Positions 34,502 to 44,958 of a DNA stretch of 64,000 nt are shown here, one piece after another. How positions within the stretch are numbered: position 1 is the first letter of the stretch; each line of letters starts with the position of its first letter. The notes under the pieces were generated by a model that saw only the letters and a program-made list of their open reading frames with translations, searched no databases and was not told where the DNA came from. A program made the position numbers and the translations under genes. Source of the stretch: JACCZX01 sp963801035 (GTDB taxonomy: Bacteria > Pseudomonadota > Gammaproteobacteria > Burkholderiales > Burkholderiaceae_F); assembly GCA_963801035.1 (NCBI GenBank), contig CAWDDF010000003.1:434001-498000 (forward strand), read 5' to 3'.

Positions 34502-35172
34502 TGCGATCTCTCCGTCGGCGCGCGCTCGATCGAAGGGCGACCGGCCTGACGCCGTACCATCTCTTGAACCATCGCCTCGAACTGCAGGCGCAAGGTCTTG
34601 GTCACCATCGCCGTGCCGAAGAGATCGCCAATGATCGGAGGAAGCGGTTCAGCGAGTTCGAAGCGCGACTGGTATTCGATGCGAATGCCCGCACGCCGCT
34701 CAAGCGTAATAACCGCCAGGTCGTAGCTGCCCGTAAACGAACGTAGCGTCTGCGCCGCACCGTCAACTTCGCCCGGTTCTGAGCGGGCAACGATGCGCTC
34801 GTACGGTTGTTGGGTAACGGCCAGGCGTACGCGCACCGGAATATCAAAAAAGAACAGCGGAAACTGTCCAACGTGTTCGACTATCAGTCGTGTGCCTTGG
34901 CGGGCTATCACCTTCGAACGTTCGATATTCGGTAGGAACTCTCGCATGTGCTCGTAATCGGTCAGCGTCTCCCATGCGACACGTGGGTCCACCGCCACAC
35001 TGGCGCGTGCATTCACGTAGAAAGTATCGCCGTCGCGTTCGACAGCAATCGTTGGCAACGATTGAGCCCGACCATCACTACACACCGCCGCTATCAGGGT
35101 CAATACGGCGAATTGCCTGCAAACTTTCCAGACGTCGAATCGCCTCAGCGTTGGTCCACGAAAAGCATGCAT
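34498..35172 (-). CDS. SRPBCC (START/polyketide-cyclase-like) exported protein
   Basis: The 224-residue protein has a signal-like region (FAVLTLIAAVCSDGRAQ) and then an SRPBCC lipid-binding fold (ASVAVDPRVAWETLTDYEHM, LPNIERSKVIARQGTRLIVE, VTKTLRLQFEAMVQEMV). It resembles the YfjG/RatA-like branch that binds hydrophobic ligands. The ATG at 35172 was chosen as the only methionine that gives a signal peptide without a long unlikely leader. It overlaps the nudB 3' end by 95 bp in another frame, unusual but plausible. Its stop overlaps the lipoprotein gene by 4 bp. Confidence 0.82.
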   Translation of the reverse strand: MHAFRGPTLRRFDVWKVCRQFAVLTLIAAVCSDGRAQSLPTIAVERDGDTFYVNARASVAVDPRVAWETLTDYEHMREFLPNIERSKVIARQGTRLIVEHVGQFPLFFFDIPVRVRLAVTQQPYERIVARSEPGEVDGAAQTLRSFTGSYDLAVITLERRAGIRIEYQSRFELAEPLPPIIGDLFGTAMVTKTLRLQFEAMVQEMVRRQAGRPSIERAPTERSQ

Positions 35173-35557
35173 CTGCCGCGGCACGCCAAGGGAGCCACTG
35201 GTGCCGACTGTGCTCAAGTGGATTGAGCCGGGGCTCGAAGCGCTGCGGCAGGCAAAGTCCAAAAACATGCTCCGTATTATGCGTAACGCCCTCTGCGTAG
35301 CGATGACGCCAATGCTCGTAGATGGCGAATCGATGCACGATCTTCCAGTCGTCGAGCTGTTCGGCGGCGACACTGAGTCCAGTCTCCTCGGCAACTTCAC
35401 GCACACATACCGCGTGCAGCGGCTCATCAAGCGTTGCCTTGCTGCCGGTTACCGACTGCCAGAAGCCAGGATGATCCGCGCGCTCGATGATGAGCACATC
35501 CAATGCCAGCGTGTAGATGACAACCAGCACCGACTCCGGAACTTTATGGAGCCGCAC
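35078..35557 (-). CDS. nudB: Dihydroneopterin triphosphate diphosphatase
   Basis: The 159-residue Nudix hydrolase has a Nudix-box-like segment at 38-61 (G38, then REVAEETGL at 53-61). The box has one residue more than the canonical spacing between the first Gly and the Glu. FWQSVTGSKATLDEP is very close to E. coli NudB. NudB removes pyrophosphate from dihydroneopterin triphosphate in folate synthesis. It lies 8 bp downstream of aspS, the widespread aspS-nudB pairing that supports the assignment. Confidence 0.9.
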   Translation of the reverse strand: MRLHKVPESVLVVIYTLALDVLIIERADHPGFWQSVTGSKATLDEPLHAVCVREVAEETGLSVAAEQLDDWKIVHRFAIYEHWRHRYAEGVTHNTEHVFGLCLPQRFEPRLNPLEHSRHQWLPWRAAADACFSWTNAEAIRRLESLQAIRRIDPDSGGV

Positions 35558-35565
35558 GGCTGCCT

Positions 35566-37380
<1,815 letters not shown>

Positions 37381-37554
37381 GGTCAGGGAAGCCGGTCCCG
37401 CTTCGCGGGTCCGACGACTTAAGTTAATAGGTTAACTGCGGTGGAGCGTGCTAAATGCACGCGGGTCGAACGGTCGCAAGCCGCCCGACCCTAGCGGTTT
37501 CGATTCGAAGTGACGGCCGACGCGGAACAGATTCTTGTCGTCATGGCGCGCAGC

Positions 37555-38244
37555 TTAATCAAGATGGCTGACTGGCTCAACCGGCGCCGCTGGCGCTGCT
37601 GGCCCGGACGCAGTCAGCGCTGACCGCTGCAACCTCGCACTCTGTCGTGGCGGAACCACTCCAAGTGAGATGTGGAATTTCAGTGCGTCGTCAACGGTGA
37701 TATCGACTTCGCGCACGTCGTCGGGCTGCACCACGAGTACGTAGCCCGACGTCGGGTTCGGCGCGGTCGGAACGTAAACCGTAATCGCGTCAGCGCTCGT
37801 GGCGGCGGCGATCGTCGCTCCCGGCGATCCCACGACGAAGCCGAGCGTCCACTGTCCAGGCTGCGGAAACTCGATCATGACCACTTTGCGGAAGGACTGG
37901 CCGCGCGTTGCAAGCAGAGTGTCCGAGATCTGTTTTACGCTGGAATAGATCGAGCGCACGATCGGAATACGATTGAGCAAACCGTGCCACCAGCGAAGCA
38001 ACCGCTCGCCGATGATGTTGGCTGCCAGCATGCCGGTCGCCAACACGATCAGCAGAGACATCAGCAGTCCTACGCCCGGAAGGTGAAACGGCAGCAGCGC
38101 ATCCGGACGCCAACTGGCCGGCAACAACAGTAGCGTCTGATCCATCGTCGTCACGATCAGATCGAGCAGCCAAAAAGTGATCGCCAACGGAATCCACACC
38201 AGCAGCCCGGCGATCAAATACCTTTTGAACACAGGACGCGTCAA
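37555..38244 (-). CDS. DUF502 family membrane protein
   Basis: The 229-residue protein has two N-terminal hydrophobic segments (residues about 10-32 and 55-78), the DUF502 hallmark region IPIVRSIYSSVKQISDTL, a soluble beta-rich part (GFVVGSPG, YVPTAPNPTSGYVLVV) and a Pro/Ala-rich tail. DUF502 proteins are inner-membrane proteins of unknown function, commonly located between an FmdB-like gene and aspS, as here. It overlaps the FmdB-like gene by 4 bp. A short hairpin (CCCGC-TTC-GCGGG) lies in the 174-bp gap before aspS. Confidence 0.93.
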   Translation of the reverse strand: MTRPVFKRYLIAGLLVWIPLAITFWLLDLIVTTMDQTLLLLPASWRPDALLPFHLPGVGLLMSLLIVLATGMLAANIIGERLLRWWHGLLNRIPIVRSIYSSVKQISDTLLATRGQSFRKVVMIEFPQPGQWTLGFVVGSPGATIAAATSADAITVYVPTAPNPTSGYVLVVQPDDVREVDITVDDALKFHISLGVVPPRQSARLQRSALTASGPAAPAAPVEPVSHLD

Positions 38245-38657
38245 CTGCTGCCGCCTGACTTGCCGCCGGCTGCCGGAGGTGGCGATGAAGCTGGAGCAGG
38301 CGCAGCGGCGGCCTTTGTGCCGGCCTCCGTTTTGGTTTCGGTTTTGGTGACGCTTTTCGAATCCGTACCGCCATCAGCTTTCGTATCCGATTTGGTCTCT
38401 GCCTTCGCATCAACCGGCTGCTCGGTCGCCGCCTTCTCATCGGTTTTGGCTTCGTCCTTCTTCTTCGCTGAGCCTTGATCGCGAAAATCGGTGACGTACC
38501 AACCCGCACCCTTCAACTGGAAACCGGCCGCCGTGACTTGCTTGACCAGCGCGGACTTGCCGCAGCTGGGGCAATCGGTCAAAGGCGGATCGGACACTTT
38601 CCGAATCACGTCCATCTGGTGACCGCACTCGGCGCATTTGTATGCGTAAATCGGCAT
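38241..38657 (-). CDS. FmdB-like zinc-ribbon regulator with long acidic/basic tail
   Basis: The start at 38657 gives the standard FmdB N-terminus MPIYAYKCAECG; the two CxxC pairs CAEC and CPSC at about 8-11 and 32-35 form a zinc ribbon. After residue 65 a low-complexity tail of Lys, Thr, Asp, Ala and Pro extends to 138 residues, longer than usual. The protein is probably cytosolic; its role in the family is uncertain, despite the regulatory name. It is the first gene of the FmdB-DUF502-aspS-nudB run. Confidence 0.9.
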   Translation of the reverse strand: MPIYAYKCAECGHQMDVIRKVSDPPLTDCPSCGKSALVKQVTAAGFQLKGAGWYVTDFRDQGSAKKKDEAKTDEKAATEQPVDAKAETKSDTKADGGTDSKSVTKTETKTEAGTKAAAAPAPASSPPPAAGGKSGGSS

Positions 38658-38749
38658 TGCACTCTCGGCGAGACAAAAAACATGCAATTGTAGGGCTTGT
38701 ACATTTGGCGCGTGGTGATTCAGACTGCTCGGCCGACGAAGGAGTGAAG

Positions 38750-40138
38750 ATGCCCAGCAAGAACAGGACGGCGAAGCCTGCCGAGTTTCCCCTGGTTGAT
38801 CCGGTCAATTCGGTGCAGAGCTCCGCCTCCGGCAAGGTCAAAGTCGCGGTCACCGACATCGATGGCGTGCTGCGTGGCAAGTACTTGCACAAGGACAAGT
38901 TTGTGTCCGCCACCGAAGGGGGATTCGGATTTTGCAATGTCGTCTTCGGCTGGGACATGACCGACAGCGTGTACGACAACACCCACGTGATCGGTTGGCA
39001 GCACGGCTTTCCGGATGCGATGGTGCAACTCGACCTGACCACCGGTCGCAACGTACCGTGGGACGACCACGTGCCATTTTTTCTCGGCGATTTCATCAAC
39101 GCCGATGGAACGCCCTTTCCGATCTGCCCGCGCCAATTGCTGAAGAAGGTGATCAAGCGCGCGGAGAATCTGGGTGTACAGCCCATGTGCGGCCTCGAAT
39201 TCGAGTGGTTCAACTTCGCCGAAACGCCGCAGACCTGGGCCGCGAAAAAAGGCGTAGACCCGACGCCGCTGACGCCTGGGATGTTCGGCTATTCGCTGCT
39301 GCGCTCGAATGCGAACCGTGAATACTTCAACGCGCTGATGGACCAGCTGCTGCTGTTTCGGGTGCCGATCGAGGGACTGCATACCGAAACGGGGCCGGGC
39401 GTATACGAGGCTGCGATCCAGTTTTCGGATGCACTCGAGTGCGCCGATCGTGGCGTGCTATTCAAGAGTGGCGCGAAGGAAATCGGCGCGAGCTATGGAA
39501 TTACTCCAAGCTTCATGGCCAAATGGAGCGCCGAATACCCGGGATGCAGCGGCCACGTGCATCAATCGCTGACCGACGGCAAGAAGAACTTGTTCTTCGA
39601 CAGCAAGGGCAAGTCGGGGATGAGCAAGCTCTTCGAGAGTTTTCTAGCCGGCCAAATTGCCGTTCTGATGGAATTTGCGCCGATGTTCTGGCCGACCGTG
39701 AACAGCTACAAACGGCTCGTCGACGGCTTTTGGGCACCGGTCAAACCGACGTGGGCGGTCGACAACCGGACCGCGAGCTTTCGGGTGATCCCAGGGTCAT
39801 CAAAGAGCACGCGGCTTGAAACGCGCTGCCCAGGCTCGGACATCAATCCCTATCTCGCAGTTGCAGCGCTGCTGGCGGCAGGCCTGCACGGCATCGAAAA
39901 GAAAATGAAGCTGACCGCGCCACCGATCACTGGAACCAACCAAGGCGCTGAGCACATCCCGCGCGCGCCGCGCTCGTTAAAAGAAACCACTGAGATCTTT
40001 CGGCGCAGCGACACGGCGCGCGACTGGTTCGGCGACACCTTCGTCGATCACTTCGCCGCCACGCGTGATTGGGAGTGGCGGCAATGGCAGGACGCCGTGA
40101 CCGACTGGGAGCTGAAGCGGTATTTCGAAGTGATCTAG
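38750..40138 (+). CDS. Glutamine synthetase family protein (gamma-glutamyl-amine ligase type)
   Basis: The 462-residue protein has the glutamine synthetase fold. CGLEFEWFNF supplies metal-binding glutamates; TETGPGVYEAAIQFSDAL and PGCSGHVHQSL form the core active site. RVIPGSSKSTRLETRCPGSD and NPYLAVAALLAAGLHGI close it. It is not housekeeping GlnA, being more like the PuuA/IpuC group that ligates glutamate to amines. AAGGAG lies 6 bp before the ATG. The RuBisCO-like gene starts 4 bp after its stop, so the two are co-transcribed. Its amine substrate is unknown. Confidence 0.9.
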   Translation: MPSKNRTAKPAEFPLVDPVNSVQSSASGKVKVAVTDIDGVLRGKYLHKDKFVSATEGGFGFCNVVFGWDMTDSVYDNTHVIGWQHGFPDAMVQLDLTTGRNVPWDDHVPFFLGDFINADGTPFPICPRQLLKKVIKRAENLGVQPMCGLEFEWFNFAETPQTWAAKKGVDPTPLTPGMFGYSLLRSNANREYFNALMDQLLLFRVPIEGLHTETGPGVYEAAIQFSDALECADRGVLFKSGAKEIGASYGITPSFMAKWSAEYPGCSGHVHQSLTDGKKNLFFDSKGKSGMSKLFESFLAGQIAVLMEFAPMFWPTVNSYKRLVDGFWAPVKPTWAVDNRTASFRVIPGSSKSTRLETRCPGSDINPYLAVAALLAAGLHGIEKKMKLTAPPITGTNQGAEHIPRAPRSLKETTEIFRRSDTARDWFGDTFVDHFAATRDWEWRQWQDAVTDWELKRYFEVI

Positions 40139-40142
40139 CCGA

Positions 40143-41268
40143 ATGACCGATCCGCTCCGAATCAGCGCCACCTATCGACTGCGGGTTGGCGCCGGTGAAC
40201 GCATCTCATCGGGCGCAAACGTTGGCGCTCGAACAGAGCATCGAGATGCTCGCTTCCTCGGTCACCGACCAGCACGTGCTCGACACGATGGTTGCGCGCG
40301 TCGACGACGTAACCACCGAGATCGACGGCACGCATACGGCACGCCTGGCTCTGAGTATTGAAACGATTGGCGATGACGCCGGCCAGTTGATGAACATGCT
40401 GTTCGGTAATTCTTCGCTGCAGCCTGATGTCGAGCTGATCGACGTGGAAATGCCGTCAGCACTGGCGCACATATGGGGCGGACCGAATCAAGGCATTGCA
40501 GGGATGCGGCGACATACCGGCGCGCTCGCGCGTCCGCTGACCTGCACGGCACTGAAGCCGATCGGCTCGACGCTCGAAGCGCTGGCTGAAATGTGCAGCG
40601 TCTTTGCTGCATCAGGCATCGACGTGATCAAGGACGATCATGGTTGGGCCAACCAAAGCGCCGCACCGTTCACCCAGCGCGTACGCGCCTGCCAGCGAGC
40701 GGTTGCCATAGCAAACAGTGCTCGCAGGCGCGGCCAAGCGCTGTATGCGCCGAGTCTGTACGGCCATTACGGCGAGATGCGCTTGCAGCTCGATCTGGCG
40801 CGTCGCGAAGGCGTACACATCGTGCTGATAGCCCCGATGCTGTGCGGTGTCGCCACGCTGGTCGCCCTGAAACGGGAATTTGACGACATGATGTTCATTG
40901 CCCACCCTTCACTGGCCGGCCTGCCAATTGCGCCTGCCGCGCTGTTCGGAAAGCTGTTCCGCTTGTTTGGTGCCGACGCGGTGATTTTTCCGAATCACGG
41001 TGGTCGCTTTTCGTTTTCGCGCGATGCATGCCGCGCGATTGCCCGGTGCAACACGCAGCCGTGGCACGACTTGAAGCCGGCATTGCCGACACCCGCTGGC
41101 GGAATGAGTGTGGAACGCTCCGCAGAGATGGTTGCCGAGTATGGACACGATTCGATGCTGCTGATCGGAGGTGCGCTGCTGGCGGCGCGCGAACAATTGG
41201 CGGCGCGCAGCGCAGAGTTTGTCAACGCGGTTGCAGTCGCAGCGGGCGACGTCGTCGTAGCAGCATGA
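40143..41268 (+). CDS. RuBisCO large-subunit-like protein (form IV), frameshifted near its N-terminus
   Basis: From ATG 40143 the first 21 codons (MTDPLRISATYRLRVGAGE) read as a RuBisCO-like N-terminus. Skipping base 40206 joins HRAQTLALEQSIEM and about 350 further residues, total 374. LKPIGSTLEALAEM replaces the KPKxG catalytic loop but keeps its lysine. GIDVIKDDHGWANQ keeps the second active-site lysine and its aspartate. The loop-6 lysine of true RuBisCO is not seen, so carboxylase activity is unlikely. With the overlapping cupin gene it matches the Rhodospirillum rubrum RLP that isomerises methylthioribulose 1-phosphate. Another RLP type cannot be excluded. Confidence 0.85.
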
Positions 41269-41690
41269 TCACCATTCGCAGACTGCGCCCTGACGCATCG
41301 GGCGATTTCGCCTGGGAAAACGTCGATCGTCTTCGCTATAAAGAAGAAGGCAGTGCCCCTTTCAAGGACATCACACGTCAGGTGCTGTTCTCACAGCCCG
41401 ACCAGTCCTGCGAGCTGCGATATTTCGAGATAGCACCGGGCGGACACTCAACGCTCGAACAGCACCAGCACACGCATGCCGTATTGGTCCTGCGCGGCCG
41501 CGGCTCGGTACGCATCGGAACCGATGTGCAACCGATCGATGAGCATGACCTCGTGACCGTCGATCCGCTGACGTGGCATCAGTTCTACGCCGCCCCGGAC
41601 AGCGCGCTCGGCTTCCTTTGCCTCGTCAGCAAAGAGCGCGACAAGCCGATGCTGCCCAGTGAGCAGCAGTTCAAAGAGCTGAACGGTTAG
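41265..41690 (+). CDS. Cupin-domain protein, candidate methylthioxylulose-5-phosphate sulfurylase
   Basis: The 141-residue single cupin has the metal motif EQHQHTHAVLVLRG with the paired histidines and the closing LTWHQFYA. In R. rubrum a cupin (EC 2.8.4.6) converts methylthioxylulose 5-phosphate to deoxyxylulose 5-phosphate with release of methanethiol as a glutathione adduct. Its ATG overlaps the RLP stop by 4 bp (ATGA). The assignment to that enzyme rests on this coupling, not on a specific signature; cupins are very diverse. Confidence 0.72.
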   Translation: MITIRRLRPDASGDFAWENVDRLRYKEEGSAPFKDITRQVLFSQPDQSCELRYFEIAPGGHSTLEQHQHTHAVLVLRGRGSVRIGTDVQPIDEHDLVTVDPLTWHQFYAAPDSALGFLCLVSKERDKPMLPSEQQFKELNG

Positions 41691-41704
41691 GTCGATCGCA
41701 CACG

Positions 41705-42211
41705 ATGCTGCCGATCCCGTATATCGCCGTATGCGTACTGTCATTCGCCCTGGCTACATCGGCGGCCGCTGATACCGTATACAAAGTGGTCGGTCCTGAC
41801 GGCGAAATTACCTACAGCGACAAACCTCCGTCCGATCGAGCGCGTCCTACGAACACGCTCGAGTTTCGCAACCTGCCTTCCAGTCCGCTGCCTGCGCAAG
41901 TACTGCGCTTTCGTGAGCAACTGGAAAAAAGCGCGGAAAGCCGCATCAACGCGGCACGCGCCCCACGCGCCGGCGACGTGGCATTGTTCACGGCGAGTTG
42001 GTGCGGCCATTGCAAACGTGCAAAGGCGCATTTAGCCGCTGGTCAGATCGCCTACGTTGAATACGACATCGAGAGTATCGAGGGCATGCAGGCCTTTATT
42101 GGCGCAGGTGGTAAGGGCGGCGTGCCGTTGCTCGTAGCCGGTGAGCGACGCATTCAGGGTTATTCCGCTCCGGCTTACGATCGTCTGGCCGCCGCAATTC
42201 GAGCGCGATAA
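41705..42211 (+). CDS. Secreted DUF4124 / glutaredoxin-like fusion protein
   Basis: The 168-residue protein has a signal peptide (CVLSFALATSAAADT), a DUF4124 segment (VYKVVGPDGEITYSDKPP) and a C-terminal glutaredoxin-like domain. The latter has a CGHC redox pair (TASWCGHCKRAKAHL) and a GVPLLVAG cis-proline loop. The N-terminal part matches DUF4124 proteins often fused to glutaredoxin. It should act in the periplasm as a thiol reductase or disulfide carrier. It follows the RLP-cupin genes by 14 bp; a link to sulfur chemistry there is possible but unproven. Confidence 0.85.
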   Translation: MLPIPYIAVCVLSFALATSAAADTVYKVVGPDGEITYSDKPPSDRARPTNTLEFRNLPSSPLPAQVLRFREQLEKSAESRINAARAPRAGDVALFTASWCGHCKRAKAHLAAGQIAYVEYDIESIEGMQAFIGAGGKGGVPLLVAGERRIQGYSAPAYDRLAAAIRAR

Positions 42212-42224
42212 GGCTCTCTAAGCA

Positions 42225-43121
42225 TTACGACATCGGATTCGCAGGAGGAGGCGGATCGGGTGGCAGCGGAATGAACTCGTCATGATCAAAGTCCGGCAGC
42301 TTCATGCGTCCGGCGCGCCAGTCAGCCTTCGCCTGCTCGATTCGTTCCTTCGATGACGAAACGAAATTCCATTCGATGTATCGCTCGCCCAGCGGCTCGC
42401 CGCCGAGAATCATCAACGTCGTTTCCGTGTTGGCAAGAACGAGTGCATCACTCGCTGGCACGAAGACCAGCATTTCGCCGCTGCCAAAGTTCTGCCCGTC
42501 AACCGTCACGCTGCCCGACACGACAAACGCCGCACGCTCGGAGTATTCGGCCGGCAACGAAATCGTCGCGCCTTGTTTAAGCCTCACGTGCGCGTAGAAC
42601 ATCGGCGAATGCGTTGCTGCTTTGGCTTGCATGCCATACAACTCGCCGGCGACCACGCGCAGCCAGATCCCGCGCTCCTCCATCGTCGGTAGCGCTGCGC
42701 CTGAATAGTTGGCGAAGCCGGGCGCTGTCTCTTCGTCCTCGCGCGGCAACGCGACCCACGCTTGAATGCCGTGCATCGGTCCGCCTTCGGCTCGAGCCTT
42801 TTCGAAACGCTCGGAGTGCGTTATGCCGCTGCCGGCGACCATCCAGTTCACCTCGCCGGGGCGGACCGCCTGCTCGGAGCCCACGCTGTCGCGATGCATG
42901 ATTTCGCCTTCGAACAAGTAAGTGACGGTAGATAATCCGATGTGCGGGTGCGGTCGCACGTCCACCGTACGCGGAATGCCCGGCGCAAATTGCGTGGGAC
43001 CGAAATGATCGAAGAAGATGAACGGACCGATCATCCGACGTTTGGCAAACGGCAGCACGCGCCCCACTTCGAATCCACCGAGATCTCGGCTACGTTGCTC
43101 GATTACCAGTTGCAGCGTCAT
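42225..43121 (-). CDS. Pirin family protein
   Basis: The 298-residue bicupin of the pirin family has the N-terminal HPHIGLSTVTYLFEG metal-site region, GEVNWMVAGSGITHSER and GIQAWVALP, all characteristic of pirins. Pirins bind iron and have been linked to quercetin dioxygenase activity and redox sensing. It is convergent with the glutaredoxin-like gene (14 bp apart) and divergent from the lipid kinase gene. No clear pathway link; function beyond the family is unknown. Confidence 0.93.
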   Translation of the reverse strand: MTLQLVIEQRSRDLGGFEVGRVLPFAKRRMIGPFIFFDHFGPTQFAPGIPRTVDVRPHPHIGLSTVTYLFEGEIMHRDSVGSEQAVRPGEVNWMVAGSGITHSERFEKARAEGGPMHGIQAWVALPREDEETAPGFANYSGAALPTMEERGIWLRVVAGELYGMQAKAATHSPMFYAHVRLKQGATISLPAEYSERAAFVVSGSVTVDGQNFGSGEMLVFVPASDALVLANTETTLMILGGEPLGERYIEWNFVSSSKERIEQAKADWRAGRMKLPDFDHDEFIPLPPDPPPPANPMS

Positions 43122-43169
43122 GGCTAGCCTATTCGTTTACCCTGTCACACCAGTTCGACTGCACCCACT

Positions 43170-44105
43170 ATGCCCGATGCGCCGTTTTATATCGTCCTCA
43201 ATGCAAGTTCGGGCAATAGCGATACCGATAAGGCAGCAGACGCGATCTCGAAGGTAATGAGCGCGGCGGGACGCACGCACGAGATTTTGCGCGTCGAGGA
43301 GCCCGAGCGTCTACATGACATCGCAACCAAGGCAGTAGCAAAGGCCAAGCACGATGAAGGGATCGTCGTTGCGGCCGGCGGCGACGGCACGCTGAATGCC
43401 GTAGCGCAGGTCGCGCTAGACAGTGAGTGCAGGTTTGGAGTGATTCCGCAAGGGACGTTCAACTACTTCGGTCGCACTCATGGCATTTCCTCCAATGCCG
43501 AGGAAGCCGCGCGCGGTTTGCTTTCGGCGCGTGTGGAGCCCGTGAAGGTCGGCCTGGTCAACGGCAAAGTTTTTTTGGTCAATGCGAGTCTCGGCCTGTA
43601 TCCGCAATCGCTGGAAGATCGTGAAGAACAAAAGCAGCGACACGGGCGCCACCGTTTGGTGGCCGCGTGGGCCGGGTTAGTAACAATATTTCGCGATTAC
43701 CAACCAATGTTGATCAAACTTGAGCACGAAGGCCGGACGCACGAACTTAGGACGCTCACCTTGTTCGTTGGCAACAATCGACTGCAGCTTGAACAAATGG
43801 GAATCGATGAATCCGGCGTGGTTGAAGACGGCAAGCTTGCTGCGATCGTGCTAGCTCCTGTGTCCACCGCAAAGCTGTTGGGATTGGTCGCTCGCGGTGC
43901 GATGGGTAAGCTCGGCCAGGCGCCTGGCGTTCGGCACTTTGCCTTCACAAGTATCACTGTTCGACCGTCAAGCCGTGCAGTGAGCCGCATGAAGATAGCG
44001 ACCGACGGCGAGATCAAGTGGATGCGTACGCCGATTGAGTTCAGCGTCGCACCCAAGCCGTTGTTACTCCTGAAGCCGATAGACGCGGTGCCCGAAGAAG
44101 CGTGA
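43170..44105 (+). CDS. Diacylglycerol kinase family lipid kinase
   Basis: The 311-residue protein has the DAGK catalytic signature VVAAGGDGTLNAVAQVAL and PQGTFNYFGRTHGI, as in YegS/BmrU-type lipid kinases, and a beta-sandwich C-terminal domain. It would phosphorylate a diacylglycerol-like or lipid alcohol at the inner membrane. Its stop TGA overlaps the ATG of the metallophosphoesterase by one base, so the pair is coupled: a kinase and phosphoesterase that may act on the same lipid or nucleotide. Confidence 0.92.
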   Translation: MPDAPFYIVLNASSGNSDTDKAADAISKVMSAAGRTHEILRVEEPERLHDIATKAVAKAKHDEGIVVAAGGDGTLNAVAQVALDSECRFGVIPQGTFNYFGRTHGISSNAEEAARGLLSARVEPVKVGLVNGKVFLVNASLGLYPQSLEDREEQKQRHGRHRLVAAWAGLVTIFRDYQPMLIKLEHEGRTHELRTLTLFVGNNRLQLEQMGIDESGVVEDGKLAAIVLAPVSTAKLLGLVARGAMGKLGQAPGVRHFAFTSITVRPSSRAVSRMKIATDGEIKWMRTPIEFSVAPKPLLLLKPIDAVPEEA

Positions 44106-44923
44106 TGACGACACTGCTGCAAATTTCAGATGCCCACTTTGGCACCGAGCAGCCGCCGGTGGTGCAGGCACTACTCCAGCTGGCCCGTGCCGACGCCCCT
44201 GACCTCGTGGTGATGTCGGGAGACATTACGCAACGCGCGCGTCGTCATCAGTTCGCGGCGGCGCGCGCTTTCATCGAGGAACTGAAACCCACCGCCCTGT
44301 TGACGATCCCCGGTAACCACGACATTCCGCTGTTTAATCTGGCACTGCGCGCGTTCGCACCCTACGCAAACTACTCGCGCGCGTTTGGAGACAACCTCGA
44401 ACCGGTGTTCGAATCTCCACATCTGCTGGTAATCGGCGTCAACACGACCCGGCCGCAACGGCACAAGGACGGCGAGCTATCCGAGCAACAGATCGAGCGT
44501 GTGACTCACCATCTGCAGCGAGCCGCACCATCGCAATTACGCATCATCGTCGTACATCAGCCGGTGCTGGCGATTCGCAAGAGCGACGAAGACAATCTGC
44601 TCGACGGTCATCGGCAAGCCGTGCCCGCGTGGGCCGCCGCGGGCGGCGACATCATCATGGGCGGACACATTCATTTGCCCTACGTGCGCTCGATGCAAAC
44701 AACGTTTGGAGCTTTATCGCGCGATATTTGGACAGTGCAGGCTGGCACTGCGGTTTCGTCTCGAATTCGCGAAGGCATTACAAACTCGGTGAACGTAATT
44801 CGCTGCAACGGAGACGAGGCGCCACGCCGTTGCGTCGTTGAGCGCTGGGATTACGTTCCGACGCTATGCCGCTTCGAGCAGCATTCGAGCCAGGAACTGA
44901 CGTTCGCCCCGACCGTCCGGTAA
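44105..44923 (+). CDS. Metallophosphoesterase (calcineurin-like)
   Basis: The 272-residue phosphoesterase has the metal motifs DAHFG near 8-12, MSGDIT, PGNHDIP and GGHIHLPY, in the canonical order of class III cyclic-nucleotide/CpdA-like enzymes. The ATG at 44105 was chosen because it overlaps the lipid kinase stop (TGATG); a GTG one codon earlier is possible. A cyclic-nucleotide phosphodiesterase would pair with the downstream class III cyclase at 45.7 kb, but the methyltransferase gene lies between and on the other strand, so this is only a suggestion. Confidence 0.9.
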   Translation: MTTLLQISDAHFGTEQPPVVQALLQLARADAPDLVVMSGDITQRARRHQFAAARAFIEELKPTALLTIPGNHDIPLFNLALRAFAPYANYSRAFGDNLEPVFESPHLLVIGVNTTRPQRHKDGELSEQQIERVTHHLQRAAPSQLRIIVVHQPVLAIRKSDEDNLLDGHRQAVPAWAAAGGDIIMGGHIHLPYVRSMQTTFGALSRDIWTVQAGTAVSSRIREGITNSVNVIRCNGDEAPRRCVVERWDYVPTLCRFEQHSSQELTFAPTVR

Positions 44924-44958
44924 TTCTTTCGCCTCGCAGTTGTTCGTGAAGCGATTAC

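Noticed and set aside
40143..41268. True CO2-fixing RuBisCO
   Set aside because: The loop-6 lysine and the following catalytic residue pattern are absent, and no small subunit or phosphoribulokinase is nearby.
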